Below, one piece after another: positions 27,580 through 35,335 of a stretch of DNA of 64,000 nucleotides (positions within the stretch are counted from its first letter, which is position 1; the number at the start of each line of letters is the position of its first letter). The position numbers were made by a program, and so were the translations under genes. The stretch spans positions 1,860,001 through 1,924,000 of the forward strand of contig NC_017583.1 of NCBI RefSeq assembly GCF_000184345.1, given 5' to 3'. The stretch is from Spirochaeta thermophila DSM 6578. GTDB lineage: Bacteria > Spirochaetota > Spirochaetia > Winmispirales > Winmispiraceae. The notes under the pieces were generated by a model. That model worked only from the letters and a program-made list of their open reading frames with translations. It was not told the origin of the DNA and did no database searches.

Positions 27580-28461
27580 CTACATGTAGCCTTCACGCCG
27601 CAGGGTCTCGAGCGTCCCCCCATCCTCCTTGTCCTGTTCCCTCCCTGAGCGCTCCGCCACTCCCTTGAGGGCACCCGAGGAGAGCTCTTCGACAATCTCA
27701 TCCACGGTCCTGGCTCGAGAAAGGATGGGCGAGGTGCACGGCGCGCATCCGGGCGAGCGGTAGCGGCGTCCCTCTCCCCGGTCGAAGTAGAGGGAGACCA
27801 CAGGGATCCGCTCCCTCCGGATGTACTCCCATATGTCGAGCTCGGTGCACTCGAGGATGGGGTGGATCCGCACGTGGGTACCGGGTGCGAAGTCGGTGTT
27901 GTAGTAGTTCCAGAGCTCAGGAGGCTGGTCGCCGATGTTCCAGCTCCCCTCTGCAGAGCGGGGCGAGAAGACCCGCTCCTTGGACCGGGTCCCCTCCTCG
28001 TCCGCACGCACCCCCACGATCACGCCGGTAAACGGCGCGGGATTCGCATCCTCCTCGTACCGTCCCTTCTCGTGATCGAAGCGCCACCGCGGCCAGTCCC
28101 CTGCGATGGTGTGCTTGAGGGCCTCGCTCTTGAGGAGCCGACAGCACTCTATGCGCGAGCACGCACCATCAGGATAGGTGCGACGCTCCCTGAGGGCCTC
28201 CCTGTTCTGACCCACGATCATGTCGAGGTGCCACTCCCTCACCAGCCTATCGCGGTAGGCGATCATCTCGGGGATCTTGAAACCGGTGTCGATGTGCACG
28301 AGGGGGAACGGCACGTGGCCGAAGAAGGCCTTCCGGGCGAGGTGGAGGAGAACGGTGCTGTCCTTCCCGATGGACCACAGCATGCAGAGCGAGGGGAAGC
28401 TCCGGTAGGCCTCCCTGAGGACGTAGATGGCCTGTGATTCGAGACGCTGGAGCCTATCCAT
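27580..28461 (-). CDS. cysD: Sulfate adenylyltransferase subunit CysD
   Basis: This PP-loop ATPase subunit forms APS from sulfate and ATP with CysN. The start is the ATG after GGAGGGACC. The PP-loop reads [14 protein letters not shown], and family blocks include [42 protein letters not shown] and [12 protein letters not shown]. The 293-residue length is typical. It overlaps cysH by 8 bp. Confidence 0.96.
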   Translation of the reverse strand: MDRLQRLESQAIYVLREAYRSFPSLCMLWSIGKDSTVLLHLARKAFFGHVPFPLVHIDTGFKIPEMIAYRDRLVREWHLDMIVGQNREALRERRTYPDGACSRIECCRLLKSEALKHTIAGDWPRWRFDHEKGRYEEDANPAPFTGVIVGVRADEEGTRSKERVFSPRSAEGSWNIGDQPPELWNYYNTDFAPGTHVRIHPILECTELDIWEYIRRERIPVVSLYFDRGEGRRYRSPGCAPCTSPILSRARTVDEIVEELSSGALKGVAERSGREQDKEDGGTLETLRREGYM

Positions 28462-29179
28462 GGTCCCTCCTCGTTCGTTTGGTGTGGAGGCCGCACTCCT
28501 TCTTCCCCTGCTCCCACCACCAGCGGCCGGCCCTGGGGTGTTCGCCCGGGAGGACCGCCCTCGTGCAGGGCTCACACCCGATGCTGGGATAGCCCCTGTC
28601 GTGAAGCACGTTGTAAGGTACCCCATGGCTCTTGAGGTACGACCAGACCTCCTCGTCACTCCAGTCCGCGAGGGGGTTCACCTTGATGAGCCCGTGAAGC
28701 TCATCCCACTCCACCACCTCCACCCCGTCCCGATCAGGACTCTGCGCTTTGCGAAGTCCGGTAATCCAGACCTTCGCCTCTTCGAGCGCCCTCATGAGGG
28801 GCTTCACCTTACGGATATAGCAGCATCGCTTTCTGAGCCCCACACTCCGGTAGAATGCATTGGGACCATAGGTCCGTACAAACTCCTCCACGTCCTCTGC
28901 GGCAGGGGCATACACCCTTAGGTCCAGGTCCCAACGGGTGTGGATGAGATCGAGGAGGGCATAGGTCTCCTCGGGGAGTCGTCCGGTGTCGATCACAAAC
29001 ACCCGGGGTCGGGGGGTGAGGGAGAGGAGCATGTGGGTGATCACCTGGTCCTCGGCCCCAAGGCTCGAGGCCTGCACCACACCCCCTCCCCACTCATCGA
29101 GGACATACGCGAGCACCTTCTGTGGGGTCTTCCCTTTGAGTGCCTCTCTATAGGTCTTCACCCTCTCCTTCAGATCCAC
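28454..29179 (-). CDS. cysH: Adenylyl-sulfate (APS) reductase, [4Fe-4S] type
   Basis: The enzyme reduces APS to sulfite and AMP. The GTG start follows AGGAGGCAGCT. Key residues are [27 protein letters not shown] and [11 protein letters not shown], then the catalytic ECGLH near the C-terminus. The paired CC...CxxC cysteines bind a [4Fe-4S] cluster and mark the APS-using subtype over the E. coli PAPS-using subtype. With no working APS kinase in the operon, the direct APS route is the consistent reading. Confidence 0.94.
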   Translation of the reverse strand: MDLKERVKTYREALKGKTPQKVLAYVLDEWGGGVVQASSLGAEDQVITHMLLSLTPRPRVFVIDTGRLPEETYALLDLIHTRWDLDLRVYAPAAEDVEEFVRTYGPNAFYRSVGLRKRCCYIRKVKPLMRALEEAKVWITGLRKAQSPDRDGVEVVEWDELHGLIKVNPLADWSDEEVWSYLKSHGVPYNVLHDRGYPSIGCEPCTRAVLPGEHPRAGRWWWEQGKKECGLHTKRTRRDHG

Positions 29180-29188
29180 AGCTGCCTC

Positions 29189-29416
29189 CTAGATGTAGTA
29201 CTCTGGCTCACGCCGGCCAAAGGGGATGTGCTCCCACACCCGCTCGTGGAGGGTGTACACCACGATCTTCACGAGGGCCTCCCACCCCCCTATGAAGAGG
29301 GCGGTCTCCCACTTCCCGGTCACGAAGTAAGCGATGAGGGTGGTGGTGAGGGTGGCGATCACCCTCCACGAGATGGCCTTACAGACCGATCTGAGGTGCG
29401 TGTCTCTCGCGCTCAT
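29189..29416 (-). CDS. DUF2061 small membrane protein
   Basis: The 75-residue product starts MSARDTHLRSVCKAISWRVI and has two hydrophobic stretches, ATLTTTLIAYFVTG and ALFIGGWEALVKIVVYTL, ending HERVWEHIPFGR. This arrangement is characteristic of DUF2061, often seen beside sulfate-assimilation genes. The ATG overlaps the sulfite reductase stop (ATGA). Its role is unknown. A link to sulfate entry is conceivable because no sulfate permease is present in the operon. Confidence 0.85.
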   Translation of the reverse strand: MSARDTHLRSVCKAISWRVIATLTTTLIAYFVTGKWETALFIGGWEALVKIVVYTLHERVWEHIPFGRREPEYYI

Positions 29417-31626
29417 GAGCCTGCCTTTCGCACGTGGATCCTCCACGAAGCACCCTCCTTCCTCTTCCATACCACCTCATGCCCCTCGCCCTCGAGCGAG
29501 GCGGGGACGTTTTCTATGGGCTGTCCATCGTCGAGGAGGAACTCCACCTCGGTCCCTGAGGGGAGGAGTTCGAGGACCAGCTTGGCCTTCACGAAGTTGA
29601 TCGGACACGGCACCCCCCGGAAATCGTGGAGGGGGACCTCCCCGGCAGGTGAGGGGCGCGTGGGCGCAGAGGAAGCCTCGTGGGCCTCTTCGAGACGGGG
29701 AAGCCGGAGCGAGTCGTCCATCGCGTGGTAGAGCTCCTTCACCGCCTGAACGAGGGCGGCCACCTCCTGGGGCTCTGGACGTCCTCCCCCGCGGACCGCC
29801 TCGAGCACACGGCCGAACCCGGGGTCGAGGTGCACCCCCACGAACTCACGGAGGAATGCATCGAGGACCGCGGCATCCTCCCTGGTCTCGATCCCCTTGG
29901 TGATGAGGAGGGCCCTGCTCGCGGCAGTCACCGCCTGGGCGAGCCTCCCCTCCTTGAGGGCCTCTTCGGCCTGGGAGAGGTCGTACTCGATGAGATCGAA
30001 GAGCCCGGCGGAACACTCCCCCTCCACCTTGCCGAGGAGTGAGAAGGGGAGAGGATCGTACCAGTCGTGATACGGCCGCAGATCCTCCTCCGGCGGCGGC
30101 ACCTCCCCATAGGAGGGTATGAGGGAGGTGAGGAGGGCCCTTCCCTCCCGCTCATAGAACTCGAACCAGGACTCGCCGGATCGTCGCCGTTCGGTCACCT
30201 CATGGAAGAAGGCAGCCACCAGATCCGGGACACGGGCTGCAGGGACCACCCCGAGGCGCTCTGCGAGTCGCGCCCTTCCAGGCCGGAGCGAGGCACCTGC
30301 GTACACCACGTACGCAGGGATGCTCCTCCCGTGGAGGCGGCGGGCGGCTCCCGCAAAGCCGAGGTCTGCCACAGGGGTCTGGCCGCAGGCGTTCGGACAT
30401 CCCGAGATGTTGAGGGTGATGTCCCGCACCTGGGGGTGGGCGCCCAGGGCTCCCACGTGGCGCTGCAACGCCACCAGAAGGTTGCGCGAGAGGCAGATCC
30501 CCAGGCGGCAGGTGTGGGCCCCTGCACAGGCGACCGCCTTATCCCATACCGTCTCAGGTCCCACCTTCAGCCCCAGCTCCCTCATCCGCTGCTCCACCCG
30601 GGCCACCTCCTCCTCCGGGATCTGACGGAGCAGGATGTTCTGCCTGTGCGTGAGGCGAATGGTGTCCTCCCCAAACGGGGCCACAAGCTCGGCGAGGGCC
30701 TGTGCCTGCTCAGGAGTAAGATCACCCAGGGGAAGGACGACCTCCCGCCACACCCCCCTCACCGGAGGAGCGGGGGGAACCTCCAGGGGAGGAAGGGATC
30801 GGGACCTCACCGACTCGAAGCGCTCCTCAAGCCTCGCGAGGAAGACCTCATCACCCCAGACATCCCTCAGAAACCTCAGCCGGGCCCTGTGCCGGTTCCT
30901 CCGATTGCCGTGCGCATCGAAGAGCTCCTTCACCGCCCTCACGACCGCATACACCTCTCCTTCCGGAACCCACTCCTTCCAGAGGATCCCTGTCTTCGAG
31001 TGAGCGCCCATGCCTCCCCCCACATAGACCATGAAGCCCCGCCTCCCCTCCCGCTCGACGGCGATGAGCCCCACATCGGCCACGAGCGCGAGGAAGGGGG
31101 TCTCCACTCCGGGGGCAAAGCAGACCTTGAACTTGCGAGGAAGGGTCCACGAGTCGGACTCTGAGATGAGGCGTTCGGTGAGGGCCTTCGCGTGGGGCAC
31201 CACATCAAAGAGGCCATGATAGCCGCTCAAGGGATCGGCGATGATGTTCCGCACCGTGTTCCCCCCTCCCCCTCGGGCGGTGAGTCCGAGGGGATAGAAG
31301 GCCTCGGAAAGGGCCACCGTGGCCTCCAGGGAGAGGTTGTGTATCTGGAGGTCCTGTCGCGTGGTCACGTGGAGAGGACCCAGGGTGTACCGCGCGGCCT
31401 CACGGGCCACGGCGGCGAGCTGCTGGGGGGTGATGTCTCCTGCAGGGATCCTCAACCGCATCATGTAAGCCCCATCTCTCCGCTGCTCATAGATCCCCAT
31501 GGGCACCCTGACGCTCCTGAACTCACGCGGGTCGAGCTCGCCTCGGAGGAACCGGAAGGCCGCCTCCCGGTAAGAGGCGATGTCCTCACGGAGTCGCTCT
31601 GGCAAGGAGATGTGCACCGCACTCAT
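29413..31626 (-). CDS. Siroheme sulfite reductase with C-terminal TusA-like sulfur-carrier domain
   Basis: The enzyme reduces sulfite to sulfide. The ATG overlaps the JAMM gene stop. Two ferredoxin-like/NiR-SiR repeats fill residues ~1-480. The siroheme-[4Fe-4S] cysteines are CAGAHTC and GCPNAC (CX5C, CX3C), in ACAGAHTCRLGICLSRN and NISGCPNACGQT. After a helical linker of ~140 residues the last ~75 form a TusA fold with active Cys in FRGVPCPINFVKAKL. No flavin subunit is present, so a ferredoxin donor is likely. The TusA tail could take nascent sulfur to the sulfur-carrier proteins encoded next door. Confidence 0.92.
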   Translation of the reverse strand: MSAVHISLPERLREDIASYREAAFRFLRGELDPREFRSVRVPMGIYEQRRDGAYMMRLRIPAGDITPQQLAAVAREAARYTLGPLHVTTRQDLQIHNLSLEATVALSEAFYPLGLTARGGGGNTVRNIIADPLSGYHGLFDVVPHAKALTERLISESDSWTLPRKFKVCFAPGVETPFLALVADVGLIAVEREGRRGFMVYVGGGMGAHSKTGILWKEWVPEGEVYAVVRAVKELFDAHGNRRNRHRARLRFLRDVWGDEVFLARLEERFESVRSRSLPPLEVPPAPPVRGVWREVVLPLGDLTPEQAQALAELVAPFGEDTIRLTHRQNILLRQIPEEEVARVEQRMRELGLKVGPETVWDKAVACAGAHTCRLGICLSRNLLVALQRHVGALGAHPQVRDITLNISGCPNACGQTPVADLGFAGAARRLHGRSIPAYVVYAGASLRPGRARLAERLGVVPAARVPDLVAAFFHEVTERRRSGESWFEFYEREGRALLTSLIPSYGEVPPPEEDLRPYHDWYDPLPFSLLGKVEGECSAGLFDLIEYDLSQAEEALKEGRLAQAVTAASRALLITKGIETREDAAVLDAFLREFVGVHLDPGFGRVLEAVRGGGRPEPQEVAALVQAVKELYHAMDDSLRLPRLEEAHEASSAPTRPSPAGEVPLHDFRGVPCPINFVKAKLVLELLPSGTEVEFLLDDGQPIENVPASLEGEGHEVVWKRKEGASWRIHVRKAGS

Positions 31627-32024
31627 GCTCCCCCTCCTGTCACCTCTATGGGCTCCTCGGTGACGCGCTTTTCCTCGTCCACCCGAAAGCACCGGAGGAC
31701 TCCCTCTGCGACCGAGTAGATGAGGTAGCGCATCTCGGTGTCGTTGGCGAGGCGGATGTCCTCCTCCGACATCCGCGCAGGCGTGGCCGGATGGGAGTGA
31801 TACACCCCTATGAGCGAGAGCCCCTCCTTCCGGGCAGCCTTGAGGGCTACGAACTGTTCCTCGGGGATGAAGGAGAAGTGCTCCGGCGAGGCATCCGCAT
31901 TGGTGAGCCGGAAGATCCTCCGCGTCTCGTCCCCCACCCCGGCCACATACCCGCACGCCTCGATCGGCGCCTCCTCCCGCGCGTGGCGGACGATCTCCTC
32001 GATGAGCGAGGCAAGCATCTTCAT
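31623..32024 (-). CDS. JAMM (Mov34/M67) metalloprotease, HcyD-like
   Basis: A 133-residue zinc protease with the full JAMM set: Glu22, His76-Ser-His78 and Asp89 in HSHPATPARMSEED. In Wolinella a related enzyme (HcyD) trims the residue that blocks the Gly-Gly end of the carrier HcyS. Here the carrier ends MGGGR, so the same job is expected. It overlaps tusA and the sulfite reductase gene by four bases each. The final codons (GGGA) double as the next ribosome site. Confidence 0.88.
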   Translation of the reverse strand: MKMLASLIEEIVRHAREEAPIEACGYVAGVGDETRRIFRLTNADASPEHFSFIPEEQFVALKAARKEGLSLIGVYHSHPATPARMSEEDIRLANDTEMRYLIYSVAEGVLRCFRVDEEKRVTEEPIEVTGGGA

Positions 32025-32254
32025 CCACCACCTCCCGGCTTCCTGATGCGTACGAGGTAGGTGCCGCCCTCCACGTGGGAGATGTCGAGCACCTCATAGC
32101 CCTGCTCACGCGCGGTCTTGGGCACATTGTCGAGGGGCTCACCCTCCGAGAGGTAGACCTCGAGCACCTCACCGGGCTCGAGCTTCTCCAGCTCGAGCTT
32201 GGTCTTCACGAAGGTCATGGGGCAGGTATCACGTGTGATATCGAGCCTTCTCAT
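32021..32254 (-). CDS. TusA-family sulfur-carrier protein
   Basis: A 77-residue protein with the fold and active-site motif of TusA/SirA: DITRDTCPMTFVKTKLELE, then VLEVYLSEGEPLDNVPK and GYEVL. The CPxxF/L cysteine would carry a persulfide. It is a near-paralogue of the C-terminal domain of the sulfite reductase in the same operon. It ends in PGGGG, where the codons also form the ribosome site of the JAMM gene. It probably relays sulfur between the reductase and the thiocarboxylate system. Confidence 0.9.
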   Translation of the reverse strand: MRRLDITRDTCPMTFVKTKLELEKLEPGEVLEVYLSEGEPLDNVPKTAREQGYEVLDISHVEGGTYLVRIRKPGGGG

Positions 32255-32724
32255 ATAAATAGGACCTCCCCTCCCTCAGAGTATTCGAGAAACTTCGCCA
32301 CCCCGAGCACTTCCTTCACCGGGGCGATGAACACACCTCTGTCCATCCCAAGGATGTGCATGGACATCTCACAGGCGTAGAAGTTCACCCCAAGGTCGAT
32401 ACTCGCCTGGATGAGTTCCTCAAGGGTAGCCACGTGCCGCTTCTTCATAAGATGCGTCATGAGCTTGGGACTCACCCCGAGGAAGTTGAGCCTGGTTAAG
32501 GGGAGGTTCTTCCTTCCCCCCATGAGGAAGTTGAAGACCCTCGCGAGGAACCCCTTCCCCACAAAGGCCCTCCCCTGCTTCTTCTTTATGATATTGAGCC
32601 CCCAGAAGGTGAAAAACAGGTTCACCTCGTATCCCACCGCTGCGGCACCGGAGGCAAGGGTGAATGCCGCCACCGCGGTATCAAAGTTCCCGTGGAACAC
32701 CACGAGTGAAAGCTTCTTGCTCAT
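32251..32724 (-). CDS. DsrE/DsrF/DrsH-family protein
   Basis: A 157-residue protein opening KLSLVVFHGNFDTAVAAFTL, with the GYEVNLFFTFWGLNI strand-loop typical of the DrsH-like subgroup of DsrE proteins. Conserved features continue through GVNFYACEMSMHILGM, containing the Cys expected to form persulfides. Partner of TusA in sulfur relay in many organisms. Its start and stop overlap neighbours by four bases each. Confidence 0.88.
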   Translation of the reverse strand: MSKKLSLVVFHGNFDTAVAAFTLASGAAAVGYEVNLFFTFWGLNIIKKKQGRAFVGKGFLARVFNFLMGGRKNLPLTRLNFLGVSPKLMTHLMKKRHVATLEELIQASIDLGVNFYACEMSMHILGMDRGVFIAPVKEVLGVAKFLEYSEGGEVLFI

Positions 32725-33536
32725 ACAGAACTCCTCTCTCTAAGGTCGCATGCGGGCTGCTCGTACTCCCGCAGCTCGGTGATCTCAGGGGAAGTACCGC
32801 ACAGAGGGCACTCCTCCTGACGCCCGATCCGCACCTCTCTGAACCTGGAGGTGAGGGCATCGAAGACGAGAAGCCTGTCCGTGAGCAGATCTCCCACCCC
32901 GAGCAGATACTTCACCGCCTCCGTGGCCTGGATGGTTCCAAGCACCCCCACCACCGCACCCAGAACCCCCGCTTCGGCACAGGTGGGCACGGCTCCCTTG
33001 GGGGGCATATCCCGGAACACGCACCGGTAACACATATGCCCTGGCACGTAGGTGAAGGTCTGGCCCTGAAACCTGAGCACCCCTGCGTGCGAGTAGGGCT
33101 TACCCTCCATGACACAGGCATCGTTTATAAGGAACTTGGCGGGGAAGTTGTCCGTTCCGTCGATGATGAAGTCGTACTCCCGTATGAGGGAGCGGATGTT
33201 CTCCGCCGTCACCCTGTAGGAATAGGTCTCCACTCTCACATCCGGATTGAGTGCAGCGAGCTTCTCGGCCGCCGACTCCACTTTCGGCCGCCCCACGTCA
33301 GGGGTGAAGTGGAGGATCTGGCGCTGAAGGTTGGAGAGTTCGACCACGTCCCCGTCGACCAGGCCTACGGTCCCCACCCCTGCTGCGGCGAGGTAGTAGG
33401 CCACAGGAGAGCCCAGCCCTCCGGCGCCTATCACGAGCACCCTACCCGAGAGCAGCCTCCCCTGTCCCTCCCCTCCCACCTGGTGGAGGAGTATGTGTCT
33501 GCTGTACCTGTAGATCTGATCTTCCCTGAGGTTCAT
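32721..33536 (-). CDS. ThiF/MoeB/HesA-family adenylyltransferase, HcyF-like
   Basis: The enzyme adenylates the Gly-Gly end of a ubiquitin-like sulfur carrier so it can accept sulfur. Features: RYSRHILLHQVG at the start, nucleotide loop GAGGLGSPVA, DVVELSNLQRQILH, GTDNFPAKFLIND and zinc cysteines CYRC and CPLC. The 271-residue length is normal. In context the partner should be the ThiS-like protein at the head of the operon. MoeB or ThiF activity on other carriers cannot be excluded. Confidence 0.92.
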   Translation of the reverse strand: MNLREDQIYRYSRHILLHQVGGEGQGRLLSGRVLVIGAGGLGSPVAYYLAAAGVGTVGLVDGDVVELSNLQRQILHFTPDVGRPKVESAAEKLAALNPDVRVETYSYRVTAENIRSLIREYDFIIDGTDNFPAKFLINDACVMEGKPYSHAGVLRFQGQTFTYVPGHMCYRCVFRDMPPKGAVPTCAEAGVLGAVVGVLGTIQATEAVKYLLGVGDLLTDRLLVFDALTSRFREVRIGRQEECPLCGTSPEITELREYEQPACDLRERSSV

Positions 33537-33539
33537 CGC

Positions 33540-34787
33540 CTACTCCTTTGAGAGCACCTCGAGTGCCCTCGAAAAGTCTTCTATGAGGTCCGCGCTCTCC
33601 TCTATCCCCACCGAGACCCTGAGAAGGCCCTCGTGGACCCCGGCGCCCGCCCGCTCTTCCTCGGTACGCTCGTGATAGATCGTGGAAGCAGGATGGATGA
33701 TGAGCGTGGCGGCATCCCCGAGATTGGCGAGGGTTCGGGGGAGCCTGAGGGCCCGGATGAGCCTGAAGCACTCCTCCCTGTCCGCCAGGCTGAAGGTGAG
33801 GAGGCCTCCGTAGCGCCCTCCCTCGAAGAGCCGGGAGGCCACAGGATAGGAGGGATCGTCCTCGAGCCCCGGGTACCGCACCTCCCTGACCCTGGGATGC
33901 CTGGCGAGGAAGGAGGCGAGGGCCTGCGCGTTCTCGCAGTGCTGGCGCACACGGAGCCCCAGGGTCTCGAGCCCAAGGTAGTGGAAGAGGGCATGGATCG
34001 GGGAAGGACTCATCCCCATATCCTGGACGATCTCCCGTCTGAGCACGTAGAGGAAGGCCGCCTCTCCCGCCTTCCCCACCGCCTCCTGCACCGCCGATCC
34101 TGGAAACGCCGTCCAATCGAACACACCCGTATCCACGACCAGACCCCCCACCACCGTGCCGTTCCCCGTGATGTACTTGGTGAGGGAGTGCACCGCCACA
34201 TCCACGCCCCACCTCCGTGGATCGAACATACCCGGGGGAGCGAGCGTGCAGTCGGCCACAAGGGGAACCCCCTTGGCGTGCGCCAGGTTGGCGAGCAGAG
34301 GGATGTCGGGGACGTCGAGCCTCGGATTTCCTATCACCTCGAGGAAGACGAACCGCACCGCGTCATCCAGAACCGACTCGAGCTGCTCGGGAAGGAGTGG
34401 ATCGAAGAGGCGGACCTCGATCCCACATCGGGCTACAAGGCGGGAAAAGAGCGAGAGCGTACCGCCGAAGAGGCTCGAGGAGACCGCCACCGCATCCCCT
34501 GCCTGAGCAAGGGCAAAGATCACCGCGGTGATGGCCGCCATGCCAGAGGAGGTGGCGACCGCTCCTCGCGCCTCCACGATACGGGTGAAGGCCTGCTCGA
34601 AGAGGGCCACCGTGGGGTTACCGATACGGGAGTAGATGAAGCCAGGCTCCCTTCCCTGGAAGACCCTGGCGAGCGTCTCTGGGTCCACGTACGCAAAGGA
34701 GGCAGAGAGGTACACCGGGGGGATGGTGGCCCCCCAGGCAGGATCAGCCTGGGGGAGTGCGTGTACGGCACGGGTCTGAAGCCTCAC
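33540..34787 (-). CDS. metY: O-acetylhomoserine sulfhydrylase (MetY-like)
   Basis: This PLP enzyme makes homocysteine from O-acetylhomoserine. The GTG start overlaps the carrier gene stop (GTGA) and uses GGAGGTGG inside that gene. Landmarks are YSRIGNPTVALFEQAF, ATSSGMAAI, the PLP lysine in HSLTKYITGNGTVVGG and FSLADREECFRLI. 415 residues is typical. Next to a ThiS-like carrier and a JAMM protease it matches the Wolinella pathway in which sulfur comes from a protein thiocarboxylate and not from free sulfide. Confidence 0.95.
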   Translation of the reverse strand: MRLQTRAVHALPQADPAWGATIPPVYLSASFAYVDPETLARVFQGREPGFIYSRIGNPTVALFEQAFTRIVEARGAVATSSGMAAITAVIFALAQAGDAVAVSSSLFGGTLSLFSRLVARCGIEVRLFDPLLPEQLESVLDDAVRFVFLEVIGNPRLDVPDIPLLANLAHAKGVPLVADCTLAPPGMFDPRRWGVDVAVHSLTKYITGNGTVVGGLVVDTGVFDWTAFPGSAVQEAVGKAGEAAFLYVLRREIVQDMGMSPSPIHALFHYLGLETLGLRVRQHCENAQALASFLARHPRVREVRYPGLEDDPSYPVASRLFEGGRYGGLLTFSLADREECFRLIRALRLPRTLANLGDAATLIIHPASTIYHERTEEERAGAGVHEGLLRVSVGIEESADLIEDFSRALEVLSKE

Positions 34788-34993
34788 CGGCCACCTCCCA
34801 TGAAGTAGAGGAATTCCACCGCATCCCCGTCCTTCACCTTTGTGGATGCGTAGAGGTGACGCCGTATGACCGTGCCGTTGAGCTCCACGGTGACCGTCTC
34901 CGGCATCCTCACCTTCTTCACGCTGAGGAGCTCCTCAACCGTGAGCTCATCGTAGGGGAGCTCTTCCGGGGTCCCATTGATGGTGAGTCGCAT
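34784..34993 (-). CDS. ThiS-like ubiquitin-fold sulfur carrier (HcyS-like) with masked C-terminus
   Basis: A 69-residue beta-grasp protein: MRLTINGTPEELPYDELTVE at the start, VTVELNGTVIRR and KVKDGDAVEFLYF later. It ends MGGGR, so the working Gly-Gly terminus carries extra residue(s) and must be trimmed, the expected job of the JAMM protease encoded downstream. AGGAGG lies six bases before the ATG. It is the first gene of the 16-gene operon. A thiamin role (ThiS) is less likely because no thi genes are near. Confidence 0.88.
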   Translation of the reverse strand: MRLTINGTPEELPYDELTVEELLSVKKVRMPETVTVELNGTVIRRHLYASTKVKDGDAVEFLYFMGGGR

Positions 34994-35006
34994 CTCCGCC
35001 TCCTAA

Positions 35007-35027
35007 ATCCTACTATACATATAGGAT
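35007..35027. promoter_or_regulatory. Inverted repeat in the leader of the sulfur operon
   Basis: On the minus strand ATCCTA and TAGGAT flank nine bases, about 11-31 bases after the predicted start point and just before the ribosome site. It could be a repressor operator (the look is reminiscent of Rrf2-type sites, a guess) or a weak leader hairpin. Confidence 0.45.
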
Positions 35028-35044
35028 ATTATTTCATATCATAA

Positions 35045-35073
35045 AATATACGCCACCATCATCATTTTGTCAA
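35045..35073 (-). promoter_or_regulatory. Strong sigma70-type promoter of the sulfate-to-homocysteine operon
   Basis: Reading the minus strand, TTGACA (complement of 35068-35073) and TATATT (35045-35050) are exactly 17 bases apart. Transcription should begin near 35038, giving a leader of about 45 bases before the carrier gene. It is the only good promoter seen for the sixteen genes. Confidence 0.7.
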
Positions 35074-35153
35074 GCTTTTCTGTCAACTATTTGGAAAAAA
35101 AGAGAAAATAGAACTAATGTAATATTCTAAGTATTGGGGGCCTGTTTGCGGGG

Positions 35154-35182
35154 TTGACGCTCCCTTCACCGAAAAATAGAGA
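35154..35182 (+). promoter_or_regulatory. Candidate promoter reading into the structured element
   Basis: TTGACG (35154-35159), a 17-base spacer and TAGAGA (35177-35182) point rightwards. The expected start near 35189 coincides with the first base-paired part of the structured element. The -10 is weak. Confidence 0.35.
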
Positions 35183-35188
35183 AGGAAG

Positions 35189-35333
35189 GCCCACCACGTG
35201 TGTGCCGGCCGTCTTTCCGAAAGGCTGAGAGGGACGAGGCATCCTGGCAGGTGCGTGGATCACCGCGGAACGGGGAACGGGGAGGCACCCCGTGTCCCCC
35301 TTCCGTACTCAGGAGAACCAGGCGTGGTGCGCG
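35189..35333. ncRNA. Unidentified highly structured GC-rich element, possible ncRNA
   Basis: The 342-base gap between the xylR-like gene and the sulfur operon contains no gene but a block of nested complementarity. CACCACG (35192-35198) pairs with CGTGGTG (35323-35329), CCTGG (35243-35247) with CCAGG (35318-35322), and an extended hairpin spans 35266-35305 (CGGAA/TTCCG, GGGGA/TCCCC, ACGGGG/CCCCGT around loop AGGCA). Smaller hairpins (TGCC...GGCA, GGTG...CACC) fill the rest, giving a multi-branch fold. The strand is not certain. A promoter precedes it on the plus strand, while a T-rich tail follows on the minus strand. It does not match the riboswitch, 6S, SRP, tmRNA or RNase P signatures I know. 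Confidence 0.4.
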
Positions 35334-35335
35334 TC

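Noticed and set aside
35189-35333. TPP, SAM, cobalamin or other known riboswitch
   Set aside because: A GGCTGAGAG stretch recalls the TPP element, but the ACCUGAUC/GGAUAAUGCC partners are missing; no SAM or cobalamin core is visible. Plus-strand RNA would face the 3' end of the ROK gene and not a leader.
35189-35333. SRP RNA, tmRNA, RNase P or tRNA gene
   Set aside because: The GGAAGG-AGCAGCC, GAGGAAAGTCC and GTTCRANTC signatures are absent.
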